Source of the DNA: Companilactobacillus hulinensis
Lineage (GTDB): Bacteria > Bacillota > Bacilli > Lactobacillales > Lactobacillaceae
Length of the DNA stretch: 64,000 nt
Direction of reading: 5' to 3'
NCBI RefSeq assembly: GCF_003946555.1
Contig: NZ_RHOO01000008.1
Location: 1-64,000 of the forward strand
Numbering within the stretch: the stretch's first letter is position 1; every line of letters starts with the position of its first letter. The position numbers and the translations under genes are program-made. Of the stretch, positions 34,147 to 44,977 are shown piece by piece. The notes below the pieces were generated by a model. That model saw only the letters and a list, made by a program, of their open reading frames with translations. It was not told where the DNA came from and made no database searches.

Positions 34147-35328
34147 TCACCTTTGTTTTTCTTTTGCAAATTTTGTGGTTGCTTCCAAATTAAGTACAAT
34201 TCCCAGCGCCATCGATAACACAAGCATACTTGAACCACCGTAACTAATGAACGGCAACGTTACACCTGTTAAAGGAACTAATCCAAGTAATCCACCTACA
34301 TTAAAAACAGTTTGTGACAAGATCATTGTCGCAACACCATAATAAACTAACGAATTGTAATTACTCTTAGAACGTATTCCCAAAAGGATCATTCTAAAAA
34401 TAATCGTAAATATAAGTCCCAGAACAATAAGATCTCCAACTAATCCCAGCTCTTCACTAATGATTGCCAGAATAAAGTCAGTATGTGGTTCTGGTAAATA
34501 TCCACGTTTTTGAATACTGTTACCAAGTCCAACTCCAAATATTCCGCCATTGCTAATAGCATAGAACGAATTAACAAGCTGCGCCCCAGAGGTTCGCTCC
34601 AATTGGAACGGATGCTGCATCGCTAAAACTCTGGCATATTGATAATTTTTAACAATAAATGCTGGCTGGAATTTCACTATAAAGAATACAAGCGCCGCAA
34701 ACATCGACAACAATGTACCATTCAACTTTAAAATATATTTTAAAGGTATAGTCGATGCCGAAATCAATATCAACGTAATAAGTCCTAGAATTACAGAACC
34801 ACCCATATCGGGCTCAAAAAATACTAATCCAATCATGAAAATGATTGTCAGAACCGGTTGCTGAATTTCTTTCCAGACCATCCAGCCAGTTTGTTTCTCC
34901 ATCAACTTGGATTGTTTGTTAGTCAAAATCAACGATAAATATAAGATCAATGACAACTTCGCCATTTCTAGGGGCTGATAATTAAATAACTTCAAATTGA
35001 TCCAAGCGGATGCACCATTAATCTTACTAGCAGGATTAGCAATTCCCTTAATAATCAAAAGACCTAAAGGAATTATAGTGAATCCTAGTAAAAATAGGAC
35101 TACAATTTTTTGTTGCTTGAAAAGCTTATCTTTAAGCATAAAAAAGAACCAACAAAGGCCTAAACCCAGAATTGCAAAAATTGCTTGTTTTATCAAATAT
35201 TGGCTAGATCTCCCACCATTCATCATGGCATTGTAAAAACTCGCGGAGTAAACCATAACTACACCAATACCCAGAAGTAGGATGTATGGAATTACGATCC
35301 ATAAATCTATTTTCCTTAATTTTTTCAC
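34147..35328 (-). CDS. ftsW: Peptidoglycan glycosyltransferase FtsW (SEDS family)
   Basis: 393 aa with ten hydrophobic segments. SEDS motifs: GASAWINL, FEPDMGGSVILG and the C-terminal PLTGVTLPFISYGGSSML. Polymerises lipid II at the septum with a class B PBP. It has its own extended -10 promoter after the typA terminator and overlaps nothing. FtsW rather than RodA is inferred from the typA/ylbG context. Confidence 0.94.
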   Translation of the reverse strand: MKKLRKIDLWIVIPYILLLGIGVVMVYSASFYNAMMNGGRSSQYLIKQAIFAILGLGLCWFFFMLKDKLFKQQKIVVLFLLGFTIIPLGLLIIKGIANPASKINGASAWINLKLFNYQPLEMAKLSLILYLSLILTNKQSKLMEKQTGWMVWKEIQQPVLTIIFMIGLVFFEPDMGGSVILGLITLILISASTIPLKYILKLNGTLLSMFAALVFFIVKFQPAFIVKNYQYARVLAMQHPFQLERTSGAQLVNSFYAISNGGIFGVGLGNSIQKRGYLPEPHTDFILAIISEELGLVGDLIVLGLIFTIIFRMILLGIRSKSNYNSLVYYGVATMILSQTVFNVGGLLGLVPLTGVTLPFISYGGSSMLVLSMALGIVLNLEATTKFAKEKQR

Positions 35329-35357
35329 ATTTTTACTCCTAAAAATCTAATACTAAG

Positions 35358-35366
35358 ATTATACCA
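35358..35366 (-). promoter_or_regulatory. Extended -10 promoter of ftsW
   Basis: Minus strand TGGTATAAT: a perfect TATAAT with a TG extension. No good -35 at the usual distance. About 25 bp before the ribosome binding site. Confidence 0.65.
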
Positions 35367-35425
35367 CTGATAAAACGGTTAGCACTATACGTCAACATTA
35401 TAAGATAGTACAAAAAATTGGTACT

Positions 35426-35463
35426 AAAAAAGCTGCCTATCCTTTTGGATTTGGCAGCTTTTT
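35426..35463 (-). terminator. Terminator downstream of typA
   Basis: AAAAAAGCTGCC (35426-35437) pairs with GGCAGCTTTTT (35453-35463). U-run on the minus strand. It lies some 220 nt after the typA stop. Confidence 0.88.
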
Positions 35464-35469
35464 ATTGGT

Positions 35470-35683
35470 TTGGTTTTTGAAATAATAAATGTATTTAGTG
35501 GCTTGAATATGTTTATCCAAAACGAGTTGCACAAAGCAACTTTCTGCGCTTTGCTACACCCTTTGAAATGCGTTTACGAAAGGCAAAACACTGCGCTTAC
35601 TACGCTTATTGATGTCACCAACTACGTTGGCAACCTCAATAACCTAGGTAATGCTCATGTTTTTAACGCCTTTCAAAACGCTC
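35470..35683 (-). other. Structured 3' untranslated tract after typA
   Basis: No convincing gene. On the minus strand GCGTTTTGAAAGGC (35681-35668), right after the typA stop, can pair with GCCTTTCGTAAACGC (35584-35570), enclosing a nested hairpin TTATTGA/TCAATAA plus CCAAC/GTTGG (35606-35642). A separate GTTGC/GCAAC hairpin is at 35526-35540. Together with the terminator it may form a structured 3' UTR or small RNA. Family unknown. Confidence 0.4.
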
Positions 35684-37533
35684 TAAGCCTTTTTAGACAT
35701 CTTTCTTTGCTTGTCATACTTCTTACGTTCGTTTGTGCTTAAGATCTTCTTACGTAATCTAACACTCTTAGGTGTTACTTCACAAAGTTCGTCTTCGTTT
35801 AGGAATTCGATTGATTGTTCAAGTGACATTTCCTTTGGTGTCTTGATTGCAGCAGCGTGGTCTTTACCAGCAGCACGAGTATTTGTAAGGTTCTTACCTT
35901 TTGTAACAGTAACAGCGATATCTTGATCACGGTTACTTTCACCAACAACCATACCCTCGTATACTTCAACACCAGCACCGATAAATAATTTTCCACGGTC
36001 TTCTACTGATTGCAAACTATATGTAGTTGAAGGACCTTGGTTGATTGAAACCAAAGCACCAGTTCTTCTACCTGGTTCCCAGTTTTTAACTACTGGCTTG
36101 TATTCTTCGAATGTGTGGTTCATGATACCATAACCACCAGTCATTGATAAGAATTCTGTTGAGTAACCGATCAAACCACGTGAAGGTGCTGAGAAGATCA
36201 AACGAGTTTGACCATTTCCAGTACTTTCCATGTTCTTCATGTCACCTTTTCTTTGTGACATTGAGTCGATAACTGAACCAACATATTGGTCAGGAGTATC
36301 AATTGTAACTTCCTCAAATGGTTCACTGTTTACGCCATTAACATTCTTGTAAATAACTTCTGGACGAGATAGTTGTAATTCGAAACCTTCACGTCTCATT
36401 TCTTCAACAAGGATTGACAAGTGAAGTTCACCACGTCCTGAAACCATCCAAGCACCAGCTTGATCAGTATCTTCAACTTTTAGTGAAACATCAGTGTGCA
36501 ATTGTCTTCTTAAACGTTCATCAATCTTTCTAGCAGTAACTTCTGTACCTTCACGACCAGCGAAAGGTGAGTTATTTTGTAGGAACATCATTTGTAGTGT
36601 TGGTTCGTCAATACGTAGCAATGGTAGAGCTTCTTCGTGGTCAACTGGACAAACAGTTTCACCAACGTAGATATCTTCCATACCAGAAACAGCAATTAAG
36701 TCTCCGGCCTTTGCTTCTTGAACTTCAACACGATCTAGACCCATGAAACCAAAGATCTTAGTTACACGGAAGTTCTTAGTTGAACCATCAAGCTTCATAA
36801 CTGTAACGTTATCACCAATCTTGATTGTTCCGCGGAATACACGTCCAATACCGATACGACCAACGTAATCGTTGTAGTCTAGTAGGGCAACTTGGAATTG
36901 TAATGGTTCGTCTGAGTTATCGATAGGAGCAGGAATTGTCTTAAGGATAGTATCAAACAATGGGTTCATAGTGTGTTCTTGTTTAGCAGGATCTGAATCG
37001 TAACTTGATGTTCCGTTGATAGCTGAAGCATAAATAACAGGGAAATCAAGTTGTGAATCATCAGCACCTAATTCGATGAACAATTCAAGAACTTCGTCAA
37101 CAACTTCTTCAGGACGAGCACCTGGTCTATCAATCTTGTTGATAACAACGATTGGTGTAAGGTGTTGTTCCAAGGCCTTCTTCAAAACAAAACGTGTTTG
37201 TGGCATTGTTCCTTCATAAGCATCAACAACAAGTAGAACACCATCAACCATCTTCATGATACGTTCAACTTCACCACCGAAGTCAGCGTGTCCTGGTGTA
37301 TCCAAAATGTTAATCTTCTTGCCATCATAATCAACAGCAGTATTCTTTGAAAGAATTGTGATACCACGTTCCTTTTCGATAGCGTTAGTATCCATAGCAC
37401 GATCTTGGATTTGGTAATGTTCGCCAAGTGTATCTGATTGTTTCAACATTTCATTAACTAAGGTAGTCTTACCGTGGTCAACGTGGGCGATAATGGCAAT
37501 ATTTCTAATATCTTCTCTTCTTTTTTCAGTCAA
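35683..37533 (-). CDS. typA: Ribosome-associated GTPase TypA/BipA
   Basis: 616 aa from TTG 37533, which follows GGAAGGAAG at a good distance and gives [12 protein letters not shown] like other family members; the ATG codons 18 and 27 nt upstream would place the ribosome binding site inside the gene. GTPase motifs [22 protein letters not shown] and NKID, then EF-G-like domains and the BipA C-terminal domain. Acts in 50S assembly and stress or cold growth. Confidence 0.95.
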   Translation of the reverse strand: MTEKRREDIRNIAIIAHVDHGKTTLVNEMLKQSDTLGEHYQIQDRAMDTNAIEKERGITILSKNTAVDYDGKKINILDTPGHADFGGEVERIMKMVDGVLLVVDAYEGTMPQTRFVLKKALEQHLTPIVVINKIDRPGARPEEVVDEVLELFIELGADDSQLDFPVIYASAINGTSSYDSDPAKQEHTMNPLFDTILKTIPAPIDNSDEPLQFQVALLDYNDYVGRIGIGRVFRGTIKIGDNVTVMKLDGSTKNFRVTKIFGFMGLDRVEVQEAKAGDLIAVSGMEDIYVGETVCPVDHEEALPLLRIDEPTLQMMFLQNNSPFAGREGTEVTARKIDERLRRQLHTDVSLKVEDTDQAGAWMVSGRGELHLSILVEEMRREGFELQLSRPEVIYKNVNGVNSEPFEEVTIDTPDQYVGSVIDSMSQRKGDMKNMESTGNGQTRLIFSAPSRGLIGYSTEFLSMTGGYGIMNHTFEEYKPVVKNWEPGRRTGALVSINQGPSTTYSLQSVEDRGKLFIGAGVEVYEGMVVGESNRDQDIAVTVTKGKNLTNTRAAGKDHAAAIKTPKEMSLEQSIEFLNEDELCEVTPKSVRLRKKILSTNERKKYDKQRKMSKKA

Positions 37534-37583
37534 AGTATTTCTTCCTTCCATAAACGACAATAATAATCATTTGCAATAAAAAA

Positions 37584-37604
37584 ACTGTGATTGTAATTCA
37601 CAGT
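37584..37604 (-). terminator. Terminator of the inositol phosphatase gene
   Basis: ACTGTGA (37584-37590) and TCACAGT (37598-37604) directly follow the stop. On the minus strand TTTTTTT comes next. Confidence 0.82.
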
Positions 37605-38387
37605 TCAGTCACAATTTTTAACCGTCTTAAGCACTTCAGAAACAACTTTCTGTGTGCCAGCTATTACGACTTGTGATTTTAGCATATTTACGGGGTCATC
37701 GTCAACACTTGAGACCTCTAAACCTGCACCTTCACACAATACTCGACCAGCTGCTAAATCCCACGGAGCCAAATATGACATGTACATAACTTCTTTACCT
37801 AATAATAAATGTTCAAAAATAATTCCCGCACTACCGTACACTCTTAGGCCGCTACTATTCTTCACAACCTCCTTAGTATTGAGAAAATCACTCAGTACCA
37901 TTCGTGCACTTATATCTATCAAACCATCACGTAATGATTTATTTTCCGGATTCAATATTTTTTTGTCATCACAGTAAATTCCAAAATTTGGTCCACCGTG
38001 GAAAACTTTGTTTTGCATAACATCAATAATTCCTCCAATGAACGGCTTACCGTCTAAATAGACACCTATCATGGAAGCAAAATCATCCCCACGCTTAACA
38101 AAATTCATCGTACCATCAATCGGGTCAACAAAAAATACCAATCCATCCATATTCTTAACATCGTCTCCAAAACCTTCCTCACTAACAATGGTAGATTCTG
38201 GATACGCTTCTTTGATCATGGAAACAATAAACTTCTCAGTCGACTTATCAAAATTGGTTACTAAATCATTTCGATCTCTTTTAGTATCAACCAATTTGTC
38301 TTTGGTAGTATCTATTACCAAACTTCTGCCAACTTCTTCCAATACATTCACAACAAATGCATCTATCGCTTTAGCTGTTATTTCCAT
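37605..38387 (-). CDS. Inositol monophosphatase family protein
   Basis: 260 aa from ATG 38387 (MEITAKAID) with AGGA 7 nt upstream; a longer frame would lie within the preceding gene. Metal-binding motifs: EEGFGDD, DPIDGTMNF and WDLAAG. Mg2+-dependent phosphatase of inositol phosphate-like or other sugar phosphates; lactobacilli rarely use inositol, so the substrate is open. Its 5' end overlaps the UPF0223 gene by 17 nt. Confidence 0.93.
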   Translation of the reverse strand: MEITAKAIDAFVVNVLEEVGRSLVIDTTKDKLVDTKRDRNDLVTNFDKSTEKFIVSMIKEAYPESTIVSEEGFGDDVKNMDGLVFFVDPIDGTMNFVKRGDDFASMIGVYLDGKPFIGGIIDVMQNKVFHGGPNFGIYCDDKKILNPENKSLRDGLIDISARMVLSDFLNTKEVVKNSSGLRVYGSAGIIFEHLLLGKEVMYMSYLAPWDLAAGRVLCEGAGLEVSSVDDDPVNMLKSQVVIAGTQKVVSEVLKTVKNCD

Positions 38388-38664
38388 TATAAATCCTGAC
38401 TTTCCCATTACTTGAAGTTTTCTGACTCTGTTTAAAAACCTGATAAATTGAATATCCAGATTCAAACTCAAAATCTTTGTCCAATTGCTTTTGTTCCATC
38501 TTCATAGGGACGACCTGCTGAAAAGATCGATACTTCTGTAAGAACTCCTCACGTTTGATTCCGTGCTCATATGCCGTTTCAACTGCATTGTACAACGCAA
38601 TAACATCGACAATCTCATCCTGAGTCCAATCCGGATTCAATGGATAACTGTAATTATCTTGCAT
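38371..38664 (-). CDS. UPF0223 family protein
   Basis: 97 aa, soluble, matching the YktA/UPF0223 pattern (NYSYPLNPDWTQDEIVDVIALY, then KYRSFQQVVPMKMEQKQLDKDFE). Function unknown. It is translationally coupled to the inositol phosphatase gene, which is the normal Bacillales and lactobacilli arrangement (yktA-yktC). Confidence 0.9.
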   Translation of the reverse strand: MQDNYSYPLNPDWTQDEIVDVIALYNAVETAYEHGIKREEFLQKYRSFQQVVPMKMEQKQLDKDFEFESGYSIYQVFKQSQKTSSNGKVRIYNGNNS

Positions 38665-38721
38665 TGGTATGATCTCCCCTTCATTGACAATTATTTTTCA
38701 ATACCTCCACTATATCAAAAA

Positions 38722-38743
38722 AAGCGATGCAATTGCATCGCTT
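38722..38743 (-). terminator. Terminator of the pdh operon
   Basis: AAGCGATGCAATTGCATCGCTT is a perfect 22-nt palindrome. On the minus strand TTTTTTT follows. Confidence 0.92.
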
Positions 38744-38757
38744 AAGTGTTTTTTACA

Positions 38758-40185
38758 TTAAATATGTGTAGGATATCCAATCAAGATATCGGCGGCTTCT
38801 TGAATTGGTTCACCCAAAGTTGGATGTGGGTGAATTGTCAATGCGATGTCTTCGGCATTTAGTTGACAATTTACAGCTACACTCAACTCAGAAATAAGGT
38901 CACTAGCACCAGGTCCAACAATTTGTCCACCTAATAGAGTGCCAGTTTCTTTGTCAGCAATCAATTTAACGAATCCTTCAGCAGCATCCAAACTTACGGC
39001 ACGAGCATTACCAGCAAATGGGAATTTAGCAACATTTACTTCAATTCCTTTGTCCTTGGCTTCTGTTTGTGTAATTCCAACACTAGCTAGCTCTGGATCA
39101 GTAAAGCAGACTGCAGGAACACCGATATAGTCATTCTCAGTATTCTTGCCAGAGATTGCTCCAGCAACTGTCTTAGCTTCAAAGAATGCTTTGTGAGCCA
39201 ATGCAGGTCCAGCAACAATATCACCAATAGCCCAAATGTTATCAACTGATGTGCGTCCTTGCTTGTCAACTTCAACCAAGCCACGATCTGTCAACTTAAC
39301 ATTTGTCATTTCGAGACCAAAATTATCGGTATTAGGACGACGACCAACAGTTACCATACAGTAATTTGCTTCAATAGTTGTTGGTTCTCCATCAATTTCA
39401 TAAGTAACTTTAACGCCATTGTCAGTTTCTTCACTATTCTTAGCCATGGCATTAGTAATAATTGTTACGCCCTTCTTTTCAAGGTTCTTCTTAACAATTG
39501 ATACCATATCTTTTTCGAAGTTAGGAATAATTGAAGGTGATCCTTCAAGAATAGTTACATGTGCACCTAAGTCGGCATATGCTCCAGCTAATTCTGTACC
39601 AACGTATCCACCACCGATGATGACGAATTCTTTTGGTACTTCTGGCAAGTTCAATCCACCTGTAGAGTCAATAACATGTGTTCCAAACTTGAATCCACGG
39701 ATTTCAATTGGACGACTACCTGTAGCCAATATCAAGTTCTTGAATTTGATAGTTTGACCACCACCATTGTCCATGAATTGACGAGGGCCACTTGGCATAA
39801 TACGTAATTGACTGTCATTATCCAAATAAGCTTCACCATTGATCAATTCAACATGATGTTTCTTAAGTAACATTTCAACACCGCTTGTCATACGAGCAAC
39901 AACTTTTTCGTCTTTCCAAGCTTGTGTCTTAGCGAAGTCAATAGTTGCATCACTTGTAGTAATACCATAAGTTGATGAATCTTTGGCTTGTTGTAGTCTA
40001 TGTCCAGCTGTGATAAGTGCCTTTGATGGAACACATCCAACGTTTAGACAAACACCACCGACTGTATCTGATTTTTCGATAACCGTAACATCTTGTCCTA
40101 ATTCTGAAGCTCTAATAGCGGCAACGTAACCACCAGGGCCTGATCCAATAATAACGGTATCCTTTTCAATAACATTCTCTGCCAT
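38758..40185 (-). CDS. pdhD: Dihydrolipoyl dehydrogenase (E3)
   Basis: 475 aa flavoprotein. FAD motif VIIGSGPGGYVAAIRA, redox disulfide GGVCLNVGCVPSKAL, NAD motif IIGGGYVGTELAG, and catalytic HPHPTLGE at the C-terminus. Reoxidises dihydrolipoamide of E2 and makes NADH. Last gene of pdhABCD, two bases after pdhC. Confidence 0.97.
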   Translation of the reverse strand: MAENVIEKDTVIIGSGPGGYVAAIRASELGQDVTVIEKSDTVGGVCLNVGCVPSKALITAGHRLQQAKDSSTYGITTSDATIDFAKTQAWKDEKVVARMTSGVEMLLKKHHVELINGEAYLDNDSQLRIMPSGPRQFMDNGGGQTIKFKNLILATGSRPIEIRGFKFGTHVIDSTGGLNLPEVPKEFVIIGGGYVGTELAGAYADLGAHVTILEGSPSIIPNFEKDMVSIVKKNLEKKGVTIITNAMAKNSEETDNGVKVTYEIDGEPTTIEANYCMVTVGRRPNTDNFGLEMTNVKLTDRGLVEVDKQGRTSVDNIWAIGDIVAGPALAHKAFFEAKTVAGAISGKNTENDYIGVPAVCFTDPELASVGITQTEAKDKGIEVNVAKFPFAGNARAVSLDAAEGFVKLIADKETGTLLGGQIVGPGASDLISELSVAVNCQLNAEDIALTIHPHPTLGEPIQEAADILIGYPTHI

Positions 40186-40187
40186 AA

Positions 40188-41486
40188 CTAACCCTCCATT
40201 AGTAACATGTCTGGATCATGCAATAATTTCTTTAATAGATTCAATGCGTTTTGTGCTAAAGCACCATCAATTAATCTGTGATCATATGACAATGATAGTT
40301 TCAACATCTTACCTACTTGAATGTTGCCATCTTCGTCAACATATGGTTCATTAGCAATCTTACCAACACCTAGAATAGCAACTTCGGGTTGGTTGATAAC
40401 TGGTGTAAACCAGCCGCCACCGATTGATCCAACGTTACTAATAGTGATTGAACCGCCTGACATTGCCTTAGCATTTAGCTTGTTGTCATAAGCAGCTTGG
40501 GTATTTTCACTGATTTCTTTGGCAATTTCGAACATTCCCTTAGAATCAGCATTCTTGATATTTGGTACATACAAACCATGTTCTGTATTTGTAGCAATAC
40601 CAACATTGTAATAATGCTTGTAGACAATTTCGTCAGTTGCATTATCAATTGATGCATTGAATTCTGGATATTCTTTCATTACAGCAACCAATGCTTTAAC
40701 GATATAAGGCAAGAATGTTAACTTAATACCTTTATCAGCAGCAATTGCTTTGTACTTCTTACGGTTAGCCATCAAGACTGATACTTCAACATCATCAAAA
40801 CTTGTAACGTGTGGAGCAATGTCTTTACTATTACGCATTGCTTTAGCAATAGCTTTTCTAGTCATACTCATCTTTTCACGTGTTTCAAGTTCTGGTTCAT
40901 CTGACTTGTATGGTTTAACTGCTGGACCAGCAGCCTTTGCTGATGCAGCTGGTGCGGCAGTTTCAGCAGAAGCTGTTGATGCTGGTGCTCCAGCTTTGTA
41001 TGAATCAACATCAGACTTACTGATTTGACCATGTTTGCCACTTGGTGTAACTAATGACAAGTCAACACCTTGGTCTCTTGCATATTGACGAACTGATGGC
41101 ATTGCCAAGTAGTTCTTGTTTGCTGAACCAGTTGCTTCTGCCTTTGGTGCTGGAGCTGCTGGTTCAGCATTTGAAGCAGGGGCAGGTGCAGGTGTTTCTT
41201 CTGCCTTAGCATCAGCTTTAGGAGCTTCATCGTCTCCTGTGTCTGGTGATCCATCATCAATAACGATTAAGGTATCGCCAATTTCTACTGTGTCGCCCTC
41301 TTGAGCAACGATTTGTTTAACAGTACCTGATACGGGTGAAGGTAATTCCTCAACTGATTTATCATTTTGGATTTCAACAATCGAATCGTCTTCCTTGATT
41401 GTGTCTCCCTCTTTGACAAGCCAGCTAGCAATTTCACCTTCTGCCATTCCTTCGCCTAATTCTGGTAGTTTAAATTTATAAGCCAT
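40188..41486 (-). CDS. pdhC: Dihydrolipoamide acetyltransferase (E2)
   Basis: 432 aa. One N-terminal lipoyl domain with the lipoylated Lys in IQNDKSVEE, an Ala/Pro/Glu-rich linker (about residues 88-125), a peripheral-subunit binding domain (AMPSVRQYARDQGVDLS), a second Ala-rich linker, and the acyltransferase core with catalytic SYDHRLIDGA. Forms the core of the pyruvate dehydrogenase complex. A single lipoyl domain is the short version of E2. Confidence 0.97.
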   Translation of the reverse strand: MAYKFKLPELGEGMAEGEIASWLVKEGDTIKEDDSIVEIQNDKSVEELPSPVSGTVKQIVAQEGDTVEIGDTLIVIDDGSPDTGDDEAPKADAKAEETPAPAPASNAEPAAPAPKAEATGSANKNYLAMPSVRQYARDQGVDLSLVTPSGKHGQISKSDVDSYKAGAPASTASAETAAPAASAKAAGPAVKPYKSDEPELETREKMSMTRKAIAKAMRNSKDIAPHVTSFDDVEVSVLMANRKKYKAIAADKGIKLTFLPYIVKALVAVMKEYPEFNASIDNATDEIVYKHYYNVGIATNTEHGLYVPNIKNADSKGMFEIAKEISENTQAAYDNKLNAKAMSGGSITISNVGSIGGGWFTPVINQPEVAILGVGKIANEPYVDEDGNIQVGKMLKLSLSYDHRLIDGALAQNALNLLKKLLHDPDMLLMEG

Positions 41487-41517
41487 GGCTGGAATCCTTC
41501 CTTTCTATCTATAAGCC

Positions 41518-42495
41518 TTAGTAATTAAGAATTTCGTTTACTTTTTCTTCAATTTCATCTGCGCCTGGAATCCAATAATCCTCACTTTGGGCAAATGGAT
41601 AAACACTATTTGGAGCAGCCACTCTACCAATTGGTGCGTCAAGCGAAAGTACAGCACCTTCGGCAATTGCTGAAGCAACTTGTGCTCCAACTCCAGCCAT
41701 CTTTTGTGCTTCTTGTACGATTACAACTTTATGTGTTTTTTCAATTGACTTGAAAATTGTCTCTGAATCAATTGGTGAAACTGTTCTTAAATCAATTACT
41801 TCAACTGAAATATTCTTTTCTGCTAATTTGTCTGCAACTTTAATCGATTCATTAACTTCTGCACCATATGCAACAATAGTAATATCATTACCTTCACGAA
41901 CAACATTTGCTTTGTCCAAAGGAACAGTATATTTGCCATCTGGAATATCGTCTTTCATTGAACGATATAGCTTCAAGTTCTCCATAAATAGAACTGGATC
42001 GTTGTTCTCAACTGATGAGATCAATAGTCCCTTAGCATCATATGGATTACTTGGCATAACAACACGTAAACCTGGTGTACCTGTGAAGTAATTTTCAAGG
42101 TTATCAGCGTGCATTTCAGCAGTATGTGTACCACCACCATAAGGTGTACGAATTGTTACTGGAGAAGTCTTTGTTCCATCGAATCTGAAACGCATTCTTG
42201 CTTCTTGTCCAACAATTTGGTCAACAGCTTCAAATGAGAATCCCATGAATTGAATTTCAGGAATTGGACGCCAACCAGTTAATCCTAAACCTGTAGCTAA
42301 TCCTAAAATACCTGATTCAGCTAATGGAGTATCGAAGACACGATCTTCACCGTATTTTTCTTGAAGGCCTTGTGTGGTTCTAAATACACCACCGTTTTTA
42401 CCAACATCTTCACCGAAGATCAATGTCTTTGGATCGTCTTCCAAGACAATATCTAGAGCATCAGTGATTGCTTGAATATAGGTTTTCTTTGCCAT
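41518..42495 (-). CDS. pdhB: Pyruvate dehydrogenase E1 beta subunit
   Basis: 325 aa transketolase-like subunit ([62 protein letters not shown]). Pairs with PdhA to form the thiamine diphosphate site. Two bases downstream of pdhA. Confidence 0.97.
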   Translation of the reverse strand: MAKKTYIQAITDALDIVLEDDPKTLIFGEDVGKNGGVFRTTQGLQEKYGEDRVFDTPLAESGILGLATGLGLTGWRPIPEIQFMGFSFEAVDQIVGQEARMRFRFDGTKTSPVTIRTPYGGGTHTAEMHADNLENYFTGTPGLRVVMPSNPYDAKGLLISSVENNDPVLFMENLKLYRSMKDDIPDGKYTVPLDKANVVREGNDITIVAYGAEVNESIKVADKLAEKNISVEVIDLRTVSPIDSETIFKSIEKTHKVVIVQEAQKMAGVGAQVASAIAEGAVLSLDAPIGRVAAPNSVYPFAQSEDYWIPGADEIEEKVNEILNY

Positions 42496-42497
42496 CT

Positions 42498-43601
42498 TTA
42501 CTTCGACTCCTTTGCTTCAAATTTTTCAATTTCTTTTCTCATTTCCGGAGTTGGAATTTCAAAAGTACGTTTTAACATGTCTGAAACCTTGTCAGGTGCA
42601 ACAGCGTCGGCTTCTTTAATAGCATCCTTGAATGATGCCTTGTATTCATCAACTAATTTGTCTTCTTGTTCTTCTGACCATAATCCTTTGTCTTCAAGAA
42701 CTTTTCTTAGACGAATAAGTGGATCCTTTTCGAACCAAGGTTGTGTATCTTCCTTTGTTCTGTAACGCTTAGGATCATCACCAGCACTTGAGTGAGCACC
42801 ATAACGATATGTAAGTGTTTCAATCATTACAGGTCCATTACCAGCAGTGATATAGTCACGTGCGGCTTTTGCTACAGCATAACAAGCTAAGATATCCATA
42901 CCATCAACTTGTACACTTGGAATACCAGCAGCAACAGCTTTTTGAGCTAATGTTGGAGCAGCTGTTTGTTTCTTACGAGGTGTTGAAATAGCGAATCCGT
43001 TATTTTGAACAATGAATAATGCGGGAACTTGGAATGCTCCAGCAAAGTTCATACCCTCATAACTATCACCTTGAGAAGTACCACCATCACCTGTATATGT
43101 GAATGCAATAGCATCTTCTTCATTGTTCTTCTTAATACCCATGGCAACACCGGCAGCTTCATTATATGCAGCACCAATAATAATTTGTGGCATTAATGAA
43201 CGAGCCTTGAACTTATTGCCTATTACATGTCCTCTTGACCATAGATATGCCTCAGTAACAGTGGCCCCGTGTTGGATTAATTGAGGAACATCACGATATG
43301 CTGGCAATAAGTAATCTTGCTTCTTCATTGCCAAAACAGTACCCATCTCAGATGCTTCCTCACCTTCAGTAGGTGCATAGAATCCCATACGTCCTTGACG
43401 TGAGAAATTCATTGTTTGTTCGTGCAAAGCACGTTCCCATACCATTTTCTTCATAAATTCAACTAAGTCATCATCAGAAAATGAATCAAAAACTTCTTGA
43501 TCAACTACGTCAGCGTTTTCATTTAAAACTTGAATTGGCTTCGGTACATTTGTTAAATCATTTTTTATCGCTTCAAAATCAACAATTGGTTCGTTTGCCA
43601 T
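42498..43601 (-). CDS. pdhA: Pyruvate dehydrogenase E1 alpha subunit
   Basis: 367 aa from ATG 43601 ([10 protein letters not shown]); the frame extends upstream but AAAGGA lies 9 nt before this ATG. Thiamine diphosphate/Mg motif [17 protein letters not shown], phosphorylation-loop-like [16 protein letters not shown]. Decarboxylates pyruvate. The leader 43602-43680 contains a CCCTT/AAGGG hairpin and a possible TTGTTT-N16-TAGACT promoter. Confidence 0.96.
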   Translation of the reverse strand: MANEPIVDFEAIKNDLTNVPKPIQVLNENADVVDQEVFDSFSDDDLVEFMKKMVWERALHEQTMNFSRQGRMGFYAPTEGEEASEMGTVLAMKKQDYLLPAYRDVPQLIQHGATVTEAYLWSRGHVIGNKFKARSLMPQIIIGAAYNEAAGVAMGIKKNNEEDAIAFTYTGDGGTSQGDSYEGMNFAGAFQVPALFIVQNNGFAISTPRKKQTAAPTLAQKAVAAGIPSVQVDGMDILACYAVAKAARDYITAGNGPVMIETLTYRYGAHSSAGDDPKRYRTKEDTQPWFEKDPLIRLRKVLEDKGLWSEEQEDKLVDEYKASFKDAIKEADAVAPDKVSDMLKRTFEIPTPEMRKEIEKFEAKESK

Positions 43602-43750
43602 TCTCCACAGTCCTTTCATAAAGAAACTTAACCCTTGTGAAACTGTAAGGGCTTTCATATATTTTTAGTCTACCATTGATGTACGAAAAAACAAGGTTAT
43701 TCCGCTATTTACGTGAAAAATATTTTCAGAAAAGTTTGTGAAAATGTTAA

Positions 43751-44749
43751 CTATTTATTCAAATTAATCTCCGTTGTTGATTTACCAGTGTTTAACTCAT
43801 CCACCATTGAGTTAAGAGATACTGTTGCCATATTCTTAACTGCTTTGGTTGTATAGAAAGCAATATGTGGTGTAACTATGATCCTAGGGCTTTTGATCAT
43901 TTTCTCTAGTAGTTTATCTTCTAAATCTTGGTCCGTAAGATCATTGTTGAAAATTCCTACTTCATTTTCGTAAACATCCAATACTGCCCCATAAAGCTTG
44001 CCGGACACTACAGCCTCATACAAGTCAGCCGTATTAACTAGGTCTCCACGACCAGTATTAACAACTATCGCATTGTCCTTCATTTCTGAAATTGTCTTCG
44101 AATTAATGACAGTGTTTCCAATCCCTAGACTTGGCAAATGCAATGTAATCACATCTGATTGTTTCAGCAATTCATCAAGTGAATTAACGTACAATCCCCT
44201 TTTATCCAGTTCTTCATTACGATATTTATCAAAGGCAATGACTTTTGCTCCAAAACCTTCATATATCTTAATTGCTGCCTGTCCAATTCTTCCGGTCCCG
44301 GCGACTCCGACTGTTAACTGATTTAATTCGCGTCCAATATCTGGTGCCCAATCGAAGTCGTGTTGATCTACTTTGCGAATCATGTGCTTAAGATTTCTTA
44401 ATAATGCCATCAGCCCTGTTACTGAATATTCAGCAATAGCTTCAGGTGAATAACTTGGGACATTCGTCAATCGAATGTCATTTTTCTTTAGTGCGTCAAT
44501 TGGAACATTATCAACTCCAACGTTTCTCAACGAAAGAACATGGATACCGTACTCATTCATTTTGTCAAAGATAGACGGATCGTATGGCAATTGTTGATAC
44601 GCAACAACTCCATCGAATCCCTTGGCAAGTTCCACTGTTTCTGGAGTTAACAGTTCTGACAATATTTTAACTTCAATATTATTGTCCTCTGACCACTCCT
44701 CAATGTATTGCTTCTCATCTTCTCTAACACCATAATCGATAAGTTTCAT
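43751..44749 (-). CDS. D-2-hydroxyacid dehydrogenase (D-lactate dehydrogenase-like)
   Basis: 332 aa from ATG 44749 (MKLIDYGVREDE), 6 nt after GGAGG; the frame extends 49 codons further without support. The NAD motif is GVAGTGRIGQAA. The catalytic Arg is in NTGRGDLV, Glu in DVYENE and His in TPHIAFYT. Similar to lactobacillar D-LDH and D-hydroxyisocaproate dehydrogenase; reduction of pyruvate or branched 2-oxoacids is expected, but the exact substrate is undecided. Divergent from def. Confidence 0.92.
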   Translation of the reverse strand: MKLIDYGVREDEKQYIEEWSEDNNIEVKILSELLTPETVELAKGFDGVVAYQQLPYDPSIFDKMNEYGIHVLSLRNVGVDNVPIDALKKNDIRLTNVPSYSPEAIAEYSVTGLMALLRNLKHMIRKVDQHDFDWAPDIGRELNQLTVGVAGTGRIGQAAIKIYEGFGAKVIAFDKYRNEELDKRGLYVNSLDELLKQSDVITLHLPSLGIGNTVINSKTISEMKDNAIVVNTGRGDLVNTADLYEAVVSGKLYGAVLDVYENEVGIFNNDLTDQDLEDKLLEKMIKSPRIIVTPHIAFYTTKAVKNMATVSLNSMVDELNTGKSTTEINLNK

Positions 44750-44977
44750 AACTTGTCCTCCAATTGTGTTGATCTTATTGATAGCGCTAACATACAATTC
44801 AAAGTTTATCATGGACAATGCATAATTTCCTAGTAAAACGACACCTAAAAATAACAAATTTAGTGACAAGTTAAAGTTTTTCTTCGTTTTACTCAAAATT
44901 TTCAGGAAATTAATTTATAATAGAAGAAATAGTTAATTTAATTAAACAGAACACATCATTTTATTTTGGAGGAAAAT

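Noticed and set aside
35401-35430. TTGACG upstream of ftsW as the -35 of its promoter
   Set aside because: It lies 26 nt from the TATAAT, too far; the extended -10 explains the promoter better.
35470-35742. Plus-strand 90-codon frame after ftsW
   Set aside because: It overlaps the end of typA in antisense and a set of hairpins; no ribosome binding site and no known family.
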